A stretch of DNA of 7,600 bases. Origin: JAEUIA01 sp034440255 (GTDB lineage Bacteria > Planctomycetota > UBA1135 > GCA-002686595). Of the stretch, positions 6,913-7,600 are shown piece after piece (the first letter of the stretch is position 1; the number at the start of each line of letters is the position of its first letter). The notes beneath the pieces were generated by a model. The model was given only the letters and a program-made list of their open reading frames with translations. It ran no database searches and was not told the origin of the DNA. Both the position numbers and the translations under genes were made by a program. The stretch is taken from NCBI GenBank assembly GCA_034440255.1, contig JAWXBU010000027.1, positions 1 to 7,600 of the forward strand, given 5' to 3'.

Positions 6913-7600
6913 ATGAAACCGACCCGGCTGCTCGTCGTCTCCCTGCTCTCCATTCCGATTGTCCTTGCGACACTGCGTGTGACGCGCGCGAATGCGAGCC
7001 TGCTCCCAAGCTCTTCCAATACGACGACACTCGTCTTGGGCGGAGCGCCGGACCCGGCCTTCAAGGACAAGTTCAAGAAGCTGATGGAGAAGCAGCAGAA
7101 GGCCGACATGGAGAAGCTCGTGAAGAGCGAGACTTCCGCAGCCATCTTGTGGATCGTGAAGGCCAACGAGATCTTGGCCGAGCGTCCGGACGACCCCGAA
7201 CTGGGGCCATTCCTCACCGACCTCAGCGCTGCTTGGAAGACGAGCGTCAAGACGACGTTTCCAAATAAGTTCGCCGAGTACCTGGCCAAGCTCGAGGGCA
7301 GCAACAAGAAAGAACGCCCCGACTTGCGCCGCCGCTTCGACAAGGCCGTCGCTGATTTCGAAGGCAACTTCGAGAAGAAAGACAACGAGGTCTACATCCA
7401 ACTACTTCCCGAGCTCGACGTGCTCGGATCCGCTTTCGACGAGATCGGCGACAGCTACTTCGCGTCCGAGGCGTGGCTCGTGTACGCGGCGTGCCAGGAC
7501 GAGGCGTTACGCGGGACGAATGCCAACTTCAAGCTCGCGCTGGCGGCGTACGAGCGTGCGATCGCCGACCGCACGAATGTCGACCTCGCGGATTCGAAGA
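6913..7600 (+). CDS. Unrecognised exported, lysine-rich helical protein, N-terminal part
   Basis: The frame is open from ATG 6913 to the right edge, giving 229 residues with no stop. I do not recognise the family. The N-terminus looks like a signal peptide: MKPTR, a hydrophobic run at about 6-21, then an ANA site at 26-28. Two arginines (22 and 25) fall between the hydrophobic run and the cleavage site, which is unusual, so it could instead be an uncleaved membrane anchor. After a Ser/Thr-rich stretch (29-42), residues 48-155 are highly charged and probably alpha-helical, with many Lys, Glu and Asp residues (for example KDKFKKLMEKQQKADMEK at 51-68). Residues 160-220 alternate small and aromatic residues in helix pairs (FDEIGDSYFASEAWLVYAA; FKLALAAYERAIADR), resembling a tetratricopeptide-like start. 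An in-frame ATG at 6874 would add 13 polar residues before the hydrophobic segment, so 6913 is preferred. Neither start has a clear Shine-Dalgarno site. A surface or periplasmic repeat or scaffold protein is possible. Confidence 0.7.
   Translation, partial: MKPTRLLVVSLLSIPIVLATLRVTRANASLLPSSSNTTTLVLGGAPDPAFKDKFKKLMEKQQKADMEKLVKSETSAAILWIVKANEILAERPDDPELGPFLTDLSAAWKTSVKTTFPNKFAEYLAKLEGSNKKERPDLRRRFDKAVADFEGNFEKKDNEVYIQLLPELDVLGSAFDEIGDSYFASEAWLVYAACQDEALRGTNANFKLALAAYERAIADRTNVDLADSK

Noticed and set aside
6879..7268. A 129-codon plus-strand open frame overlapping the start of the last gene.
   Set aside because: It is in another frame, gives an Arg/Asp/Gly-rich product with no hydrophobic pattern, and overlaps the better candidate from 6913.
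6859..7401. Minus-strand open frames opposite the last gene, one with a leucine-rich, hydrophobic-looking product.
   Set aside because: The plus-strand frame starting at 6913 has a signal peptide, sensible composition and continues past the edge. The leucine/valine richness on the other strand comes from reading Lys/Glu/Asp-rich codons backwards. This choice is less certain than the others because the plus-strand family is unknown.
1..7600. A hidden defence system, mobile element, CRISPR array or RNA gene.
   Set aside because: No array-like repeats, transposase, integrase, toxin-antitoxin pair, tRNA or rRNA sequence was seen, and nearly the whole window is filled by recognised core metabolism and membrane genes.

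Overview
The window is a GC-rich bacterial stretch in which every supportable gene lies on the + strand and genes are packed end to end. Two junctions are 4-base ATGA overlaps (219-222 and 4989-4992), another is 4 bases apart, and the widest gap is about 140-180 bases near the right end. There is no tRNA, rRNA, CRISPR array, insertion sequence or phage gene. The oversized ResB, the split ResB/CcsA pair and the weak ribosome-binding sites suggest a Gram-negative-type bacterium using system II cytochrome c maturation. Planctomycetota fits best, but that is an inference from gene style, not proof.

Layout, left to right. (1) The C-terminal 73 residues of a MobA-type molybdenum cofactor guanylyltransferase, cut by the window edge (1-222). 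(2) A long-chain all-trans polyprenyl diphosphate synthase, which makes the quinone side chain (219-1208). (3) A very large ResB/Ccs1-type cytochrome c biogenesis protein (1245-3854). (4) Its partner CcsA/ResC, carrying the WWD haem-handling motif (3859-4992). (5) FolD, the bifunctional one-carbon folate enzyme (4989-5855). (6) An intact rhomboid intramembrane serine protease with a cytosolic tail (5881-6735). (7) After a short intergenic region holding a candidate promoter with a palindrome in its spacer, the start of an unrecognised exported, lysine-rich helical protein that runs off the right edge (6913-7600).

The first four genes share a respiratory theme: molybdenum cofactor for oxidoreductases, a quinone tail for the membrane electron pool, and haem attachment to c-type cytochromes. 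FolD and the rhomboid look like housekeeping passengers in the same transcription unit. The last gene probably starts a new unit.

I see no new defence, mobile or otherwise undescribed system. The points most worth a second look are the extended, cysteine-free ResB, a Pro-to-Ser change in the CcsA WWD motif, the palindrome-bearing promoter, and the unknown exported protein at the right edge.
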